From the NCBI RefSeq assembly GCF_902806685.2, contig NC_048545.1, forward strand, positions 9,349,852-9,413,851: DNA of 64,000 nt. The letters are read 5' to 3'. Positions within the stretch are counted from its first letter, which is position 1. Every line of letters begins with the position of its first letter. The notes below the pieces were generated by a model that did no database searches, was not told the origin of the DNA, and worked only from the letters and a program-made list of their open reading frames with translations. The DNA is from Maniola hyperantus. Lineage: Eukaryota > Arthropoda > Insecta > Lepidoptera > Nymphalidae. Below are positions 36,540 through 48,534 of this stretch, piece by piece. The translations under genes and the position numbers were made by a program.

Positions 36540-39500
36540 GTCACTACATGAGCTGTCCACGCTGGCACAGTTCAGTTTTCACTTAAAGTGGTTTGATGGT
36601 GAAATATTACTTAATGAAGTTTTATCCTAATTTGTCAAGCCCTCCAGTTTTATCCTAATTTTAATTAATTATTTTTAATACGATCTGGGACTGAGCTCTT
36701 AAATCGATTATAGCCTAAAAAAGAAGCTTAACGATTAGATTATTGTTCATCCGAATACCCGTTAGATGGTTCAGAACTTCATAATATTATGACACTACTA
36801 GATGATGTTCGTGACATTTCATTTGGGGTAAAAAGTAGCTATGATATACAAGGTATAAGTTGTATATAAGCTATCTCTACTCCAAATTTCAGTCAAATCT
36901 TTTCCGTCATTGCGGCGTGACCAAACATACTTTCAATTAAATATTAGGTAGTAAGATTTTAATTAACAGTAAATGCTACCTATAAAACAACCATCTAAAC
37001 TGAGTACCAAAAAGCTTTTTTCCACTCTTTCTACATCAATGAATATACAAAAAGAGAAGTGGTTTAGAAAAACTCCACACTGTTTCAAAAGTAACTCATT
37101 GTTGCAAAAGATTTAAACTAGATTTAAAGATAAATCAAACAACTGATAGCAGAGCAATGGTTGTCAGCCAGTTTATTTTCAGCACGAGTGTGGTAAGAGA
37201 TAAAAGCGTGCAGTAAAACTTGGTCCCGTGTGGGCGAGGAATAGATAAGAGGCGGCTGGAGAGATATCTCTTAAAGCGATAATTTGTTTACTCGTCCTTA
37301 CTCCTGATATAAAGAAAAATACGACTCTTGCTCTCGAAAAGTTCAAGGCATCGTTTAACGTCACATAAACTATGTATACAGGGTGTTTTATTTATCTAGG
37401 GGTTAAAGATTTTGTTGAGTTTGGTCATTAATTCGGATATTTAGTCACAATAATTTAGATGTACTTTTATTAATTCTTACATGAAACTGCGTTCAATTGA
37501 ACCTTCAACAACACACGATTAGATAAAAATCTAAAGATAAAAAATTGAAGTTCTGACTCTTCATTTACTGACTTATCAACGCCAAGCCTAAAACCATTGG
37601 ACCTAGAAAGCTGAAATTTTGTACAGAGGTCCCCTTTATAATTTGAATCCCCAAGAGAACAAAGTCATGGGTGGTTGTTAGTACTAGCAGTACCTAGTAC
37701 TTACCTACTAGCAAGGAACGTAAAAGTACTAAGTAAAGTAGGAAGTATTTACTTGGTTGTTACTTTTGGTACGAATAAATAAATAAATAAAATGGTGAAA
37801 AATGTATATATATTTAAATTTATTCATACAAAAATTTATAATACGTAAAAAGAACAAGATAAGAAGTAGACAGGGAATAAGAGATCTCTATAAAATTTCT
37901 CTACCAGTGACCCTTGGCAGTGGGATTTATTTCTGTTCTTAAACAATATTATTTTTCGTATAGTAGGTAGGTACTTATCCTGATACACGCTGTATTATTA
38001 TTGTGGTTGTATACAAAGAAATGTAGGTACGCGTTAAAATGGGGTAGTAAAATGGGTTAAACGCTCGCGACATTTATTAATTGAATATTCGTTTTATTGG
38101 TTGTAATTTAAGGATTATAAAACCCTTTTCCTATGTGTGCGATGGGGCTTGGAAAACATTAATGGCACCATAAATTTATTCGGGCTTTAAAAAACCTTGT
38201 TTAAAATATGACTATTACCTTAACTAACCATGTACATGTTGCCTATAGGTATAGTTATTATGAACAATACATGTTTTACTATACTCTGCATTTTATAGTC
38301 TTGACATTTTATTGGCGGATTAGTGAAAACTTGGCATTAGTTATGTATGAGAACAAAATGACAAAATCCCAGCAATTACAGGTAGTACCAGAGTTTCTGT
38401 ATCCGGACATATTAGCTTACAAAATAGACCTATCTCACATGCTTAGTTACAAACTATCTATTAAAAGTATAAGTACTAAACACTCGTATGTCATACACAC
38501 AAGATTATTTGCATGCCGTAATTGCATAGCGAAAGTATAAAATTAAGTTATATATTATTTCACAATACTAGCTGCAAGACTGGCCATCAACTGCAATAAC
38601 CTATTTAATGACGGACCTGTAATAATATCGTCAAATCGTAACATAACTCAATTTGAATCTCATTTGGGTACCATTTTATAAGGAAAATGAACTTGTAGTA
38701 AGTATACTTAACATCATTTTGAATTGTTGGAGGCTCAAGCAATCAAAAAAAGCACTAATATTATGTAGTACGAATACGATCATTGAGAACGATGGTATTT
38801 ATAGTTCATTTCAATATGAAAAAGTTAACACCTAAAGTTAACATTATAAAGGCATTCCGAACCAGTGGTAGATGCGCTAAAAAGTGGTAGATGCATTTGA
38901 CGATTCAAAAGTACTTGTAAAAGTTTAATTGAATAATTTTTTTTAACAAAATGCACTTTTAAGCTCGTTTATTAGTCTCCATCTTTGATATAATATTGTT
39001 GATGATGCACGTGCAATGTCAGCCACACTTTATGGTCAATCTTTTATATTACCATTTGGTCAGAATTAAATGACCATAAAAAAAATAAAACCGAAGATAC
39101 GTAATAACAGGGATCGGGCCTCGGATGCAACGCCATAAGGCGTTTATTAAAAAGCAATTTCGTGTTTATTCTATCAGTTTAGCAATTTAACGTTATTAAA
39201 ATAACAGCTTTTTCGATGTAAGAGAAGCGTTTTCGATATTGCTCTATCGGAACGTTTATAAAATAATTACTTGGATTATGCCCATATTTCATATTGTGAC
39301 CTAGAAATGTTCGGGTGGGTATTAAAATATTGTTTGGGTCGGTATTAAAACTTTATGCGGATGTTATGCTTTGATTGCTGGTAGAGCCGGTTTAATAGTC
39401 TCCATATCTGGTTGATGTATTGTATGTTCGAATTGAGATTACGCTATTTTTATTACAGTCATAATTGCTCGGTGGTGAGGAAATGGTTCTAATGTAGAAT

Positions 39501-39730
39501 GATGGCTTAATCGATATCAAGCACTTCCAAGATATTAATTCGATTAATTTCAACAATTTAATTTTCATGTTCCTTTAGAAAGCGACTATTAAAATAAACT
39601 TATTAGCATGCGCCCATCGCGTTTGAGATACAGGAGATAGAAGATCGAAATTTATTTATTTTGTGTGATATTATGTAGTAACGGAGATAATGTCCCCTAT
39701 GCTGTGTTGTGATATGTTTACATACCTCAA
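36540..39730. other. Intergenic, no gene seen
   Basis: 36800-36945 looks like a degraded Helitron-like repeat. 37790-37925 has an AT-rich run followed by CTACCAGTGACCCTTGGCAGTG-like sequence also found at 32693-32712, likely a retroelement 3' UTR. The 110-codon frame at 38208-38540 is Tyr/Ile/Thr-rich and not recognised. Confidence 0.5.
38848..38945 (+). mobile_element. LINE/SINE 3' end of the same family
   Basis: 'AAGGCATTCCGAACCAGTGG', 'TAGATGCATTTGACGATTCA', 'AAAGTACTTGTAAAAGTTTA'. A short internal duplication of 'AGTGGTAGATGC' is present. Confidence 0.65.
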
Positions 39731-39734
39731 ATGC

Positions 39735-39985
39735 CACATTTGTATTTTTACATGGTATTGGCTTCATGCCTTGCCATTCAAAAATCTCGGCACACTTTTA
39801 GATGACGAAAGTTTTCGTATGGCTTTAGGTATTACATTGGGAACACCACTGTGCCATGAGCATAGATGCCTGTGTGAAAAAGAGGTTGATAAATTTGGAA
39901 TTCACGGACTCTCTTGCCAAAGCAGCTCTGTATTTAGGCATGGCTCTCTTAACGATAGGTACGTCAGCCATTGTTGTTAGCCAAA
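39735..39985 (+). mobile_element. Internal fragment of a reverse-transcriptase retroelement (Cys/His region)
   Basis: The plus strand reads WLHALPFKNLGTLLDDESFR, then a run with LGTPLCHEHRCLC and DKFGIHGLSCQSS, before the frame decays. 'W..ALP...LG..LD...R.A.G..LG...C..H.C.C...VD..G.HGLSC' is a conserved segment found N-terminal to the WDATC block in the same kind of polyprotein as at 2730-3090. It is probably another piece of that family, in the opposite orientation. Confidence 0.7.
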
Positions 39986-41297
39986 AAGTAGTGGTCAGTG
40001 TTAGCTTTACATATAAAGTAGATATTCAGCAGACAACCAAAATATGAAACGGCTTAAGCTATGTAGTGTTATATTTCTACGTAACTTACACCACAGCCCT
40101 ACAAAACTCAATCCTGTACTGGAACGGTACATGCTCCCTAACAATTAAGTTCGATGATAATACCGGTATCGAGTTGCGGGCAACCCTAAGATAGGTTAGA
40201 TGCTTTAGGTATAGACTTCATTAGACTAAAAGTAGCGTTTTTTCGCTGTGAAGTGCTGTAAAATATTTAATTGTTCAAAGCTTCATTCATAGATTTATAT
40301 AGTAATTTAATAACCTACTAATGTACCATAACAGTCCACAGTCTTTCTTCAAAATTCTTTCTCTCTCATCAGGGATATAGGTAGAGCTCAGATCCAGCAC
40401 GTTACTACAGGCAGGGCGCAGGCTTCATATTTCACAGGCAAAACCTATCCCACAATATTCCCCAATATGCCCGTATTCTCACCTATTTCCCTTTCCCTCC
40501 AACAGCCTGTTCATGTCCACCGCCATTAAGAACGGCTCTTCGCTTTTTCCATCCATCCGTTTCCCTTTCCAATACCTGTCCTATTTGGATGAAAAGGCGT
40601 AACTAAGTTGCAAAAGTACACAAGTTTTTCTATTGCATGAAACATGAAAGCTCGCAAATAGCCCGACCCTTTGAATTTAAACACAAGTTTTCTTTCTGGT
40701 TTGCTTCGCTTGCTACAATATATCCACACCTAAATAAGAATCCCATGAAGGACAAGGGGGCGTGAAGCCTGTGTTACCTCGAATTTCGTAATTAAACGCT
40801 TCGTATAATTACGACCTTTCCCTTGCCAGAAACCTTTATTCACACTCTGTTACACTTTAATCTCTAAGTGCGACATTGGTGCTCGTACCTACCTTGAACC
40901 GAGCTGTTGTTGAGAGTTGTAGACAAACGAGTTAAGTTGGTATGGTTCTAATCGGTGTAGACGTAACCCGAAAATGCATACACGTAGGAACGAATCGTAC
41001 GTCGACTTTCGATGCTAACATTTATTTTTATGCGTGAATACGTACTTACTAAACTGTTCATGATTGCATATCTGGATTGGGTTTCTCTTAGAAAAGTTTG
41101 AGGTATGTGGCCTTACTAGTTAAGGTAAAATAAGTAGGTACATCTCTAAGAAAAATTCTTAAATGTGAGCGGACGTAGAATTGATTTGATTTGTTGTCAC
41201 TTTCCTTAAAGATAAGGTAAATAAGGTAAGGTAAGGTATTAAGTATGTAGTAGTTAAACCCAATTTTAGTCAGTTAAGAAAAAAACGCCTTAGATTC

Positions 41298-41507
41298 ATC
41301 GAAATGACAAGATATGCCCAAGTGAACAAAATTTTTACGGTTTTGGAACCAAATAAGCCAGCGCCACCCCTTAGATACTAATGAACGACCCGTTTGAAAT
41401 CCAGACGTCACTGAGGTTGCATTGGTGCTAAAGCACCACTGAGTCGGTGCCATTTTGTTTATTTAATGGGGACAGGGCAGCCCATACGAAGTAATATATA
41501 AGTCAAT
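41298..41507 (+). repeat. Unclassified dispersed repeat with a conserved core, copy 2
   Basis: Second copy in the same orientation, core 41374-41460. Both copies also share the right end 'CATACGAAGTAATATATAAG' followed by TCAATG. The flanks beyond are unrelated, so it is an inserted unit rather than a long segmental duplication. Confidence 0.75.
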
Positions 41508-42235
41508 GCTTAGATTATTATCACCTATTTACCATCACATTTTCGGATCAAAATGAAGATATCTTTGGAAAATGTAACAGAATACCAGATTGCATAACGG
41601 TCCGGTGCATAAAGAAATACATCATAATGCCACATTAATAAATCTCTACTAATACAGGAAGACATAAAGCCGGGGATGGCAACGTTTATGTAAATTGCTT
41701 CCGTTCAGATTCACTAAGATTTATGTATTAACGTCAACAACAATTAAATTCGGACCACGGTTTCACGCTCGGAATTAATTATTCATCGTCAAGCAATTTT
41801 CCATGGATCTGATAAGTCCAATTAAACCTTTTCCTTCCGAAATATTAATAATTCTGAATGCTTTATGGAGATTTCAACACAGTTTTAATAAAGATGTCTG
41901 CACTGCAGTCTGCAGCTGCTCATTGCTTCATTATGGTAAGTGTAACTCTGTGCAGTAACTTGAGGTGGCTATACATACGTAACTGTGTGCTTGACAAAGG
42001 CTGACTCTTCTGCTACGAGATTTGAGTCCCTACTTAAGGCAGAGGTACACATTTTCTAAGCAAGTGCGCTCCAACCTAGACCTCGTCTTTGGTTTCCAAA
42101 GGCATGGTTGTTGTTAAGCGCAAGCCTTTCTTGCATAACAAAACGTGACAAAACACTCCTAAATATTTTTTTCTAAATTTGCTTGAAGTTAGATCTGTAT
42201 GACGATCTTGTGCAAGCGCTTGCGTTTAAAAACAG

Positions 42236-42531
42236 TCATCATCATCAACCCATCGCTGGCTCACTAGTAAGCACAGGTCTCCTCTCAAAATGAGAAAGTT
42301 TTGGGCATAGTCCACCACATTGGTCAAGTGTGGTTTAGCAGACTCCTTTGACAACATTATGGAGAATTTCCAAGTCATGCAGCGTTTCTCACGATGTTTT
42401 CCTTCACCGTTGAAGGAAGTGATATTTAATTGCTTAAAACGCACATAACTCCCAAAAGTTACATGCCTGGAATCGAACCCCGACCACGCGGATAGGAGGC
42501 CGACGTCTTAACCACTACGCTATCACCGCTT
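42236..42531 (-). mobile_element. tRNA-derived SINE, near full length
   Basis: Same family as at 17719. The minus-strand head has 'GCGGTGATAGCGTAGTGGTT' (box A) and 'GGTCGGGGTTCGATTCCAGG' (box B, GGTTCGATTCC), then 'CGTTTTAAGCAATTAAATAT' and the tail GATGATGATGAC. It is the cleanest pol III promoter of the set. Confidence 0.85.
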
Positions 42532-43204
42532 CAGACGCTTCAGAACATTTAATTACCTGCAACCTTTTAATGTGCAAGGTAGGGACAAAATAAAAAACTC
42601 AGTAAGTACTACTCGAAGCTATTTTTAATACTCATAACTCTTCACACGGCATGCCATTTAAATGTTACTCCATATATTTTAGTACGGAAAAAGGAATGCC
42701 TGAAGACATGAAACCAATAATAAATATTTTATTCGTAAGGAATAAAGTTAAAGTGCAGGGCTGCACCCTAAGATAGGGTCAAATCTACCTGACCGACTGT
42801 TTTATTGGCGTTTATATTAACTTTTCATGTTCAGCTAATGGATTAGTGCAGTTCTAGGCCGTGAGGGAATATAATATGTACGTACGGTCATGAATTAAGG
42901 TGGTTTTACTATCTGATATTCCTACCTAACGGTTTACAGCTAGATATTTCGTGCTACGTTTAAATGATATAAGAATAAAATGATTTAGGTTTGGGTTAAG
43001 GATTAAAGGACAATAAATGTTTGAACTTTTATCGAAAAATCAACATTAAAAGGACCGCAGATAAGGTATGGAAAAGCTATGTCCGCTCTTACAGGTTGTT
43101 TTGTTACACCTTATAATGTCTATTAATCTGGAGATTTTATAAGTACTAGTAGTACTAGTAGTAGTCTAGACAGCGACTAATACTTTACTATTGCTCTTAT
43201 CATC

Positions 43205-43425
43205 AACTAGATGATCCCCATGACTTCATTCGCGTGGATTTAATTTTTCAGAAATCCCGTGGAACCTCTTTGATTTTCCGAGAACAATACCTAGTAGCCT
43301 ATGTCCTTACCAGAGATACTAGCAGATAGCTGTACCACACGTCAAAATTATGTATGGGCCGTGAAAAGCTAGCAGACAGACAGACACACTTTAGCATTTT
43401 TATAATATTAGTATGGAAATATGGA
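43205..43425 (+). mobile_element. Helitron-like repeat
   Basis: 'CAACTAGATGATCCCCATGA', 'CTTTGATTTTCCGAGAACAA', 'GGGCCGTGAAAAGCTAGCAG', 'ACAGACACACTTTAGCATTT', ending TATAATATTAGTATGG. Confidence 0.7.
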
Positions 43426-45013
43426 TTAACATCAGATAAAAGACCATGAAGGCAAAGAAAATTGTATTATCAATAAAATAGCACGGTGAATCTAAGGTCC
43501 ATATCGTTTAGACTTTAGAGGATTCTTTAGAGGCAGAGGCCTATTCCTTTATGTATGTACTTACCTATTACTCGTTGTATTAGTCCTCGTGTAAGTTTTT
43601 ACATGCTACAAAAAATGAGACTACTTTAACTTGCAAAGCTGCCTTACTTTTCACGATAAAGTGCCCCCGTAGAAATAGTGCAGCCGATAACATTAGCATG
43701 AATTATACTCACAGATTGTTCACATCTTACCATCTTTGCTACATTTACATAAGTGGTACGCAATAAGTTGTTGAGAAATATATGATTTTATCGCCAAGAC
43801 ATAAAGGTTATCTTTGCATCGCTGTAACTTGTAAGGATATTGTGTACAGTGTTATTTATGTTTATCAATTCACATATCTCTAGTTGTATTACAAACACCT
43901 CAGCAACTTATGCAGCTAGATCTGATTACTGGAAACATATTCTGGAAACTGTATTGTATGTGATTGTATTTTGGACTTTATAAATACTGAATTAGGTCAT
44001 GCGAATCTTTTTCAATCAATAAAAAAGGAGGTATACCTATTTACGTACCTACTCAAGCAAATTATATTAAACAAGTCGTTATATTATTTTAGACCATGAA
44101 AGAAAGAAAATTAATAATTATTATTGTTTAAATTGAATTGACAATATTAAATACTTAATTATATTTTAAGAATATAAAAAACTATAGGTACTATCTCTAA
44201 AGAAACCCTAGAGTAAAATAATTATATTTAAAAAAACACGACTATCCTGCTAATAAATGAACTAAAAACCTTCTAAAAAGTAAAAAAAAAATTTTTTTTC
44301 AAAACCAGTGCCAGCCGGGATGATATAAAGATTCTAACTTCCACACATCCTTTGTTCAGGCATTCAGAAGTTATGGTGGAATAACGAAACCCACATTCAT
44401 ACATAAATATATAAACAGTCATATAAATATATCGGCAATATGAATACCATCAAGAAAATCGGGCGTAAAATAGGATATCATTTCTCACTTTCTAAAGTCG
44501 GCTATTATCGAATAAACACCGGTCTCAGGCAAAAGCTGTCGTAAGCTCTAAAAAGTAATTCTATTTAAATAAATCGGTCATTCGTCGGCATTCATCTTCT
44601 CAAACGGCAAAAAGGGGTATATTTTTAAATCAGCTATAACTAACTGTATTAAAGCAAGACAGAAATGAATTAGGTTCCAGGATTTATTGCGAAATGCTCT
44701 CAACCCGAGTCTTCATCGGTTTTCGTGGGGTTTTCATTTTCTTTATTGCCTTCGACACTGTCATTAATTAAAGTCTGGAAATTTTATCAAAGGATTCCAC
44801 AGTCTGATAGTATTTAAGATAATTTATCAATATTGGAAATTTAACGCAAAATTGGAAATTACACTACTGAATTTTTTAAATACAAAACATCGTTATCTTT
44901 TATGAGTTAACTCGCTTTCTCATCTCAGTTTGTTGGAATAGAGCTACTGAAAAAAGCTATATTATTATGAACGTAACGTAACGTATCCATATCCGTACTT
45001 CATACTAATATTA

Positions 45014-45193
45014 TTACAGTACGCGGTAGAAAGTAATGTACATCGACCTTTAGAAGGAGATAGCAAAGTAGAGCACTGTCTCTGTCGTTAAGACCGACAA
45101 AGGGTCATATAGGTATGAGTGAGACAACGCTCTACAAAGCCGAAATTTCATTTCTAAAGGCCGATGGTACATTACTTTCTGCTGCGTACTGTA
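45014..45193. mobile_element. Palindromic MITE (TTACAGTACGC ends)
   Basis: 'TTACAGTACGCGGTAGAAAG' and 'CTTTCTGCTGCGTACTGTAA' as ends, then 'TAATGTACATCGACCTTTAG' facing 'CTAAAGGCCGATGGTACATT'. About 180 bp. A diverged relative is at 9871-10008. Confidence 0.8.
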
Positions 45194-45194
45194 A

Positions 45195-45413
45195 ATGAGA
45201 AAGCGTGTCAGTCCGTCTGTCTGTCTGTTTGCTAGCTTTTCACGGCCCATCCGTTCGACCTATTTGACGAAATTTGGTAAGTAGGCACAGAGATAGCTTG
45301 CATCCCGGGGCCGGACGTAGGCTACTTTTTATCCCGGAAAATCAAAGATTTCCCACGAGTTTTTTAAAAACTAAAATCCACGCGGACGAAGTCGGGGGCA
45401 TCATCTAGTACTT
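45195..45413 (-). mobile_element. Helitron-like repeat
   Basis: 'GAGAAAGCGTGTCAGTCCGT', 'GCTAGCTTTTCACGGCCCAT', 'TACTTTTTATCCCGGAAAAT', 'CACGCGGACGAAGTCGGGGG' and 'CATCATCTAGTACT', inverted. It begins right at the end of the MITE at 45014-45193. Confidence 0.75.
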
Positions 45414-45754
45414 ATTAAATCAGATCATAAAACCTCAACAGGCCCCTGAAACATCACTATTACTGAAAATGAACACGAAAGCAACTGTATTCAAAGCGGC
45501 TTTATATTTTACGGCCACACAAAGAGTTCCAAGCCACAGGTAACGACGTGCTTTATTATTAAGTAGTGTATTATTAATGTCGCCTCAGAATGTTTAACGT
45601 GATATAAACCCTTGTTTAGCACCCTTTATACAGCTCATGTCATATGCCTTATAGAACTCTAATGGTGTAGTAATATCTTAATTTTTATGAGACGTTTGTT
45701 CAAAAGTCAGGATGTATGCATGAGATTTTCCGAAAGTGTCGTGGAATTTACCCA

Positions 45755-46178
45755 TGATTCAATAACCCAAACATAATCAGTGTTGTATGTATCTCTCATG
45801 CAGGATTTCACATTGACAAAGCGTTGCAAATACTGCGAGATAGGGTTGTTACACTTAGGGGTGCCTAAACACATGCTTTATATAAAAAGTTGAAGAAAAA
45901 CAGGGGCCAGTTTTGTGTTTATATACTACGAGTAAATCAATACAATATTAATATGAAACTCAAATCAACGCCTATTTTATAATCACAGCGTAAATACCTA
46001 CAGTGAAACGACACTCTCAACATTTGCAGACAAGTCAGTTTTACAGTCATAACACCTACACTACATAGCCGAACGACGTATCCACTACTATCTTCTTCTA
46101 AAGAAGACATTTTGCATTTGCAACACTTTGTCAATGTGAAATCCATGAGAGATACAACACTGGTTATGTTTTGAGTCA
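45755..46178. mobile_element. Foldback element with about 70-bp arms
   Basis: Left arm 45755-45830 ('TGATTCAATAACCCAAACAT', 'TGTATCTCTCATGCAGGATT', 'CACATTGACAAAGCGTTGCA') is inverted at 46114-46178 ('TGCAACACTTTGTCAATGTG', 'AAATCCATGAGAGATACAAC', 'GGTTATGTTTTGAGTCA'). The roughly 280 bp between arms has no recognisable ORF or family. Confidence 0.75.
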
Positions 46179-46625
46179 TAGATGAAATCCACGAAACTTT
46201 CGTTAAATCTCACACATAGGTACAAAATAAATACCTATTATCAGAGTTTGTTCTGCCGATTTCTGCCGGTCGGTATAATCCCTGCTCTGTCTCTCTCCTA
46301 TGACTCCGCAGCAGTATTACTTTGTAGCAGGATTACTCTCTCCACACTTCTCCGTCAACTTACTGTACGAAGTATTAGGTATGTTCAGGCTGTGTTATCT
46401 ATAGGTACTTACATCTTTTATAACACTGATTGCAAATAACGAAATCGCCCCAAGTGGCGAGTGCAACGGATCTTTAGTACTAAAAAATGGTTACCTCATG
46501 AATGTAGGGTGTGTGAACTTGTATTGCTGAAGATATGGGTAATTTCAGTTCTAAAAAATTGATGCGTTTAGCGCGTGCAGCTGTCACGGCGCCGGCAAAA
46601 GCTCAACATCGTACTCCCATATACC

Positions 46626-46773
46626 TATAGTCCGCGACAGGTCGAGATGGCAAGCGGGGACTGAACGCCCCGCACAGCCCCTGCGCTAACCTGGTGCGGA
46701 CGAGCGCGGGTGACGTGCGGGTGGGCGGGGCGTCCCCAACCTCGATCGCAATCTCGACCTGTCACATACTATA
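46626..46773 (-). mobile_element. GC-rich foldback MITE, copy 5 (inverted)
   Basis: TATAGTCCGCGACAGGTCGA at the left and CTCGACCTGTCACATACTAT at the right. The internal 'GAGCGCGGGTGACGTGCGGG' gives the inverted orientation. Slightly shorter than its relatives. Confidence 0.8.
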
Positions 46774-46779
46774 CTTGTA

Positions 46780-48500
46780 ACATCAGGAGAAAACATTCAA
46801 GTGCAAACTCGTAGGTAACCTAGTCCTAGTGTATATCTACGTGCCCAATTAGGTATGTTAATGTGTTGCCAAGGTATTTCCTTCATCAACTAACTTTCCA
46901 AATGGATCCTATCTTATCAGGAACTGACACTTCGAAGTTAAAGCAAACCAATTATGAAAGCAATCGAAGCTAATGTTTACTTTAATCACTTTCCCCGTCA
47001 CATTTAAATAAATGTGCCAACCACAAAAGTTTTCGTACTAACGTGCCTAATTAAAATTTATCAAACTTGAAGCTCTAATTTTAATCTTTTGGTGAATACT
47101 TAATAGGAATAATTTTAGCAGACTTCTTATATAAAATTGGAGTTTAAAACTCTTAAGTAGTTGATATTAAAATATAATGAAATTGTCTAATAGTAATTGG
47201 TAAATAATAAAACACATTTTAATTATAAAATTGCTATATTCTGAAACTTTAAATAACACGACTGGCTCTGAAAATATTTGGATTGCAAAAACAAAATCTT
47301 TTAAAAGGGGATTAGAAAGACGTAAGGTTTAGGATAGTTAAAAATTTTGAAATCGTGGAGTTCGTTACGTTCAAATACAGTACGATAATTATACAATAAT
47401 TTCTAATACACGAATTAATATAAATATCACAGTCAAATATTACACAACTAAAGTTCTAACTCTAAATGTAAATGGCAGTGCAATTAGACCTTAAAAAGAC
47501 CCATTCGTTAAAATAAATCTTGTCATCCGATAATGGTATGAAGAATATATTAGAGAGATATCTATTGATACAATATTTATCATAATGTGAAGCTAGTCTA
47601 AGCACTGTGACTAGAATTAGGAATAATTTACGACATACAACTATCAATATTTTGGTAGCTACATGTTCCAATATTATTTTATGCCTCTACTGCTCCTAGA
47701 TATACATATATTAAAATGTTTAGTTTTAAAACTACAATGCGTATTATGTACTATCTTTCACAGTGTCTATTCATTCTGCCGATTTTAGATTGGCACATTT
47801 TTCTTTGTCCTTGTGATATACGAAATGATGAAAATACTCTAGTTACCTACTTAATGTTGCGGGTAGTTTCACAAATGCCAAAAATTTAATAATTTAATGA
47901 ATGAGTGAAAATTCTATATTGCACATTAAACAAGAGTAATGAGAAAATAACAAATAAAAGGTAGCATTCCAAGATGGCCTAATTACTGTAGATCAGCAAT
48001 CTATTATTATAGGTAGGCAAGGCAACCTTTGGCCTTTAGCTATAGAGAAAAAACAACAAATTATAATATGTTACTGTAGTGAATTAATTTTTTCAGTTTC
48101 AATTCTTATATTTAATTTTAAATGCTGACATGGTCTTTACTAGCCAAAATAGACTGGTAATTTAACGTAAGTGTACTTAGTTTATCCTGCTTTGAAGTCA
48201 TTATTAGATGCTATCTAAAATATTAGCATGTACTTGTATAATATAGTAAATGTAGTAGGGGGATGTTAGACATTAAAGTCTGGATTTATACATTGTAATT
48301 TACCCTTTAATTTCATAAGACAGCTGTAAAAAGGACATTTCTGAAAGCTAACTCCCTAGTATAAATAGACACAAATATTTATCTAAAACAATTATAATTA
48401 CTCACTGGTTCTTTCTAAAACCTATTAACATTGAAAAGATGATATTGAATATTGCTTTAAGTTTCTTTTAGCGTCACTACTAACTACCAAAATAAGATAA
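46780..48500. other. Region downstream of the Robo gene, possible 3' UTR
   Basis: AT-rich with no supported ORF. If the candidate last exon is right, the Robo 3' UTR lies here on the minus strand. No single clear AATAAA-type signal stood out. Confidence 0.4.
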
Positions 48501-48501
48501 C

Positions 48502-48534
48502 CTATTTCATATTTAGACCTTTGTTCTCGGGACT
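48502..48534 (-). CDS. robo: Robo candidate terminal exon (SPENKGLNMK, stop)
   Basis: The first strong acceptor downstream of the LPPPP exon outside a dispersed repeat is AACTTATTTTGTTTCAG. In the required phase 0 it encodes SPENKGLNMK followed by TAG. This would end the receptor right after the CC2-like motif, with no CC3 region. I could not find a clear polyadenylation signal, and a more distant last exon is possible, so this is an inference from splice signal and phase only. Confidence 0.45.
   Translation of the reverse strand, partial: SPENKGLNMK

Larger units (their letters stand above)
39990..45010. other. Intergenic, no gene seen
   Basis: Holds the second conserved-core repeat (41298), a SINE (42236) and a Helitron-like copy (43205). 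No coding signal. Confidence 0.5.

Noticed and set aside
38208..38540. 110-codon plus-strand frame as a membrane protein gene
   Set aside because: Hydrophobic composition follows from AT-rich DNA; no family similarity, no splice or promoter context.
42500..42531. A functional tRNA gene on the minus strand
   Set aside because: Box A and box B are present, but the sequence does not fold as a full tRNA and continues into a SINE body with a TGATGA tail. The same holds for 25341-25481 and 56920-57092.
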